64,000 nucleotides of DNA from Aquimarina sp. AU474 (lineage in GTDB: Bacteria > Bacteroidota > Bacteroidia > Flavobacteriales > Flavobacteriaceae): NCBI RefSeq assembly GCF_900312815.1, contig NZ_OMPE01000005.1, forward strand, positions 337,984-401,983, written 5' to 3'. Numbering within the stretch: position 1 is the stretch's first letter; each line of letters begins with the position of its first letter. Shown in pieces: positions 62,536 to 64,000 of the stretch. The position numbers and the translations under genes are program-made. The notes beneath the pieces were generated by a model. The model was not told the DNA's origin and did not search any database. It worked only from the letters and a program-made list of their open reading frames with translations.

Positions 62536-62736
62536 ATGTATTTAAAAAAATTTTCTAAGTATAGAATTGACCAAAAATTATTATCAAAAATCAATGCAGG
62601 TGGGCATGGTTTAGTAATTTGTGGTAATGGAGAATCATTTAGCGCATCTGCGGAATCAGAAAGTTCAGTAGAACGAGGCGGTGGCCGCTGGTGTCGAGAT
62701 AAAGGTGGTGTGTCTGCTACTGTATATCTTCAATAA
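62536..62736 (+). CDS. Double-glycine leader peptide D (66 aa)
   Basis: The leader MYLKKFSKYRIDQKLLSKIN ends in AGG at residue 23, a double-glycine cleavage site. The core (HGLVICGNGESFSASAESES, then VERGGGRWCRDKGG...) is rich in Gly and Ser and has two Cys. It is divergent from the membrane TPR/AraC-type regulator. It could be exported by a peptidase-type ABC transporter encoded elsewhere. Bacteriocin or signal are both possible; neither is proved. Confidence 0.65.
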   Translation: MYLKKFSKYRIDQKLLSKINAGGHGLVICGNGESFSASAESESSVERGGGRWCRDKGGVSATVYLQ

Positions 62737-62746
62737 CAATAGACTT

Positions 62747-62850
62747 TTGCTAAACGCTACGAAAAGATAAAGTAGGGCTTGGTGTTAATTGCAAGCTCCT
62801 AATGAATCGTGTTTCTAAACATTTTTCTTTCTAATTGTAGCGTTTAGCAA
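62747..62850. repeat. 104-bp nested inverted repeat
   Basis: TTGCTAAACGCTAC (62747-62760) and GTAGCGTTTAGCAA (62837-62850) are a perfect 14-bp inverted repeat. Within it, AGGGCTTG and CAAGCTCCT form a second stem around a 10-nt loop. It starts 10 nt after the stop of peptide D. No ORF or U tract follows. It may be a miniature element, a 3' RNA structure, or a remnant of a mobile element. Confidence 0.6.
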
Positions 62851-63298
62851 CCAATAAAACATTCAATTTACTAATACCTCGTCTACAGAATTGACTAACC
62901 TCAGTTTACAAATTTCTATTCTTCGCACATTCGTTACAGTTCCGAATTATCACAGTTAATCTGCCAGTTAATTCTAGATTGATATTGTCTGCATGTAAAA
63001 CTCAAGCAACTCCAGATGAATGAAAACATGAAGTATAGGCATGCATGGGTAGAAATGTACGAAGCTATATTCCTTCTGATAGACGGGATATAAAAATACT
63101 AGATATGCGCTAGCATAGTTTAATAGATACTCGAAAAATCTTAAAAGTCTATAACAAATCTGGAATGTCTACCATACTCAAAGAAAAACTGATTTCTGAA
63201 GATTTTTTTAAAGGTATATGAAAGACATTGTAGAAAAACTCCATTAGTATAATGAAACTCAAATAAACAGTAAAATTATCCAAAACATACCCCCCTCA
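62851..63298. other. Gene-free stretch, possibly decayed coding sequence
   Basis: No intact gene is seen. On the plus strand, frames from about 62947 to 63260 contain short coding-like runs (for example VYNKSGMSTILKEKLISEDF, near 63155-63215) broken by stops. No family can be named. Together with the pseudogene on the right this suggests decay of an accessory segment. Confidence 0.35.
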
Positions 63299-63770
63299 TC
63301 ATCTTACAAACAAACTGTCTATTTGTCCTAAAGAATACTCTCCTAATAACTCCCCTCTGGTTAGATTAAAAATTTAGCCGGTATTTCTGAAACACCGTAC
63401 ATTCTATTCTTGCAATTGAAGACATCATCACAAAACAATTCTCGTCTACTATCTGATGTTTCCATAAGAAACCATATTTCTTAATAGCCTTCTCCCACGA
63501 TTTAGCATGTTTCTCTAACGCTACGGTTACCACTATAATTTTATCAGAATGTTTCTCATGAAACGCAACCAATTTTGGATAACCCTTCAAGCAGGGTACA
63601 CACCAGGATCCCAAAAAATCAAACAACACATAATCACCTCTCAAATCAGATAATTTGAATGGTGTGCCATCAATTAGTATTGCCTCGAAGTCAGGAGTTG
63701 GTTCTCCTTCTTCTGCTGTAGCATATTTTATATACACAAGATAGGCTAATAATCAAAATTAGCCCAAGGA
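63299..63770 (-). pseudogene. TlpA/ResA-like thioredoxin-fold lipoprotein, multiply disrupted
   Basis: The main open part (to 63737) encodes PDFEAILIDGTPFKLSDLRG and FDFLGSWCVPCLKGYPKL: a TlpA-like domain with redox motif WCVPC. After SSIAR the frame is lost through a tandem duplication of AGAAT (63401-63410, minus-strand reading). The proper continuation MYGVSEIPAKFLI follows in another frame, then a TAA, then GELLGEYSLGQIDSLFVR in yet another frame, ending at 63299. At the front, a lipoprotein-like signal (ILGLILIISLSC) lies out of frame. At least three lesions make this a pseudogene. Confidence 0.8.
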
Positions 63771-63877
63771 TGCTACTTTAAGATTTTATTTACAATGATT
63801 ATGCAACAGTTGATCACCGAAACAGTAATTCTAAGTTTTAAAAAGCATCATTACTTATAGACTTAGTTTTTGAGCAT

Positions 63878-63912
63878 AAAAAAAACCCTTCATTATAGTA
63901 ATGAAGGGTTTT
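63878..63912 (-). terminator. rRNA operon terminator
   Basis: AAAACCCTTCATTA pairs with TAATGAAGGGTTTT around a short loop. On the minus strand the stem runs into eight Us. It lies just past the 3' end of the 5S gene. Confidence 0.9.
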
Positions 63913-63916
63913 CAAA

Positions 63917-64000
63917 GAAGGCGGCGACCTACTCTCCCACGATTGTAGTACCATTGGCGCTAACGGGCTTAACTACTCTGTTCGGAATGGTAAGAGGTGA
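63917..64000 (-). rRNA. rrf: 5S ribosomal RNA (5' part outside window)
   Basis: The minus strand from the right edge reads through CCATTCCGAACAGAG and AAGCCCGTTAGCGCC to GGGAGAGTAGGTCGCCGCC, the conserved 3' two thirds of bacterial 5S rRNA. The 5' end and the 23S/16S genes lie outside the window. The 3' end is estimated from the stem and the terminator. Confidence 0.93.

Noticed and set aside
1..64000. CRISPR arrays, prophage or insertion sequences
   Set aside because: No regularly spaced repeats, transposase, integrase or phage structural genes were seen.

Overview
The window looks like a chromosome segment of a marine member of the Flavobacteriaceae (Bacteroidota), plausibly Aquimarina or a close relative. 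The evidence is: AT-rich DNA; promoters of the Bacteroidota type (TTG, about 19 nt, TAnnTTTG); genes for gliding and type IX secretion (gldJ, porV); a secreted peptidase with a type IX sorting tail; and many short double-glycine peptide genes. The genus is an inference. No prophage, insertion sequence or CRISPR array was seen. The right edge runs into the 5S end of an rRNA operon on the minus strand.

Layout. 0-2 kb: the end of a Crp/Fnr-type regulator, an AhpD-like protein, a DoxX-like membrane protein and a frameshifted acetyltransferase. 2-6 kb: obg and a fused hpt-adk gene on the minus strand, divergent from purKE. 5.9-6.4 kb: two tandem, homologous, unannotated small RNA candidates on the minus strand, each with promoter, long stem and terminator. 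6.5-11 kb: an M3 peptidase and a secreted M28 peptidase. 11.2-15 kb: a GbsR/MarR repressor, a membrane protein, a methyltransferase and an SRPBCC protein sharing an operator-like palindrome, then a sigma factor with two tandem small zinc-finger-like proteins. 15.8-24.8 kb: gcvP, a truncated haemoglobin, a FabH-like/methyltransferase/glycosyltransferase group, a TetR/SDR/CMD operon and an amine oxidase-like protein. 24.8-33.9 kb: PafA-type phosphatase, an MlaE/MlaF pair, DUF389, manC, sprT and DUF4349. 34-46.8 kb: two unknown genes, SDR, M28, pdhC-pdhA, cdd, porV, gldJ, murF and a cyclase-like protein. 47-49.8 kb: a molybdate ABC transporter operon.

49.9-64 kb is the most unusual part. A NusG/UpxY-like antiterminator gene with a long structured leader lies upstream of two small lanthipeptide-like precursor genes, one of them below the usual ORF length cut-off, plus a possible third decayed copy. 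No modification enzyme is visible nearby. After a housekeeping block (tRNA-Val, folC, tonB-exbD-exbB, nhaB, glutamate dehydrogenase, acyl-CoA dehydrogenase) come two more double-glycine peptide genes. They flank a membrane-bound TPR/AraC-type regulator. They are followed by a nested inverted repeat and a TlpA-like thioredoxin pseudogene with several lesions. This stretch looks like an orphan peptide system, partly decayed.

All calls come from reading the sequence and from family knowledge. No database search was run.
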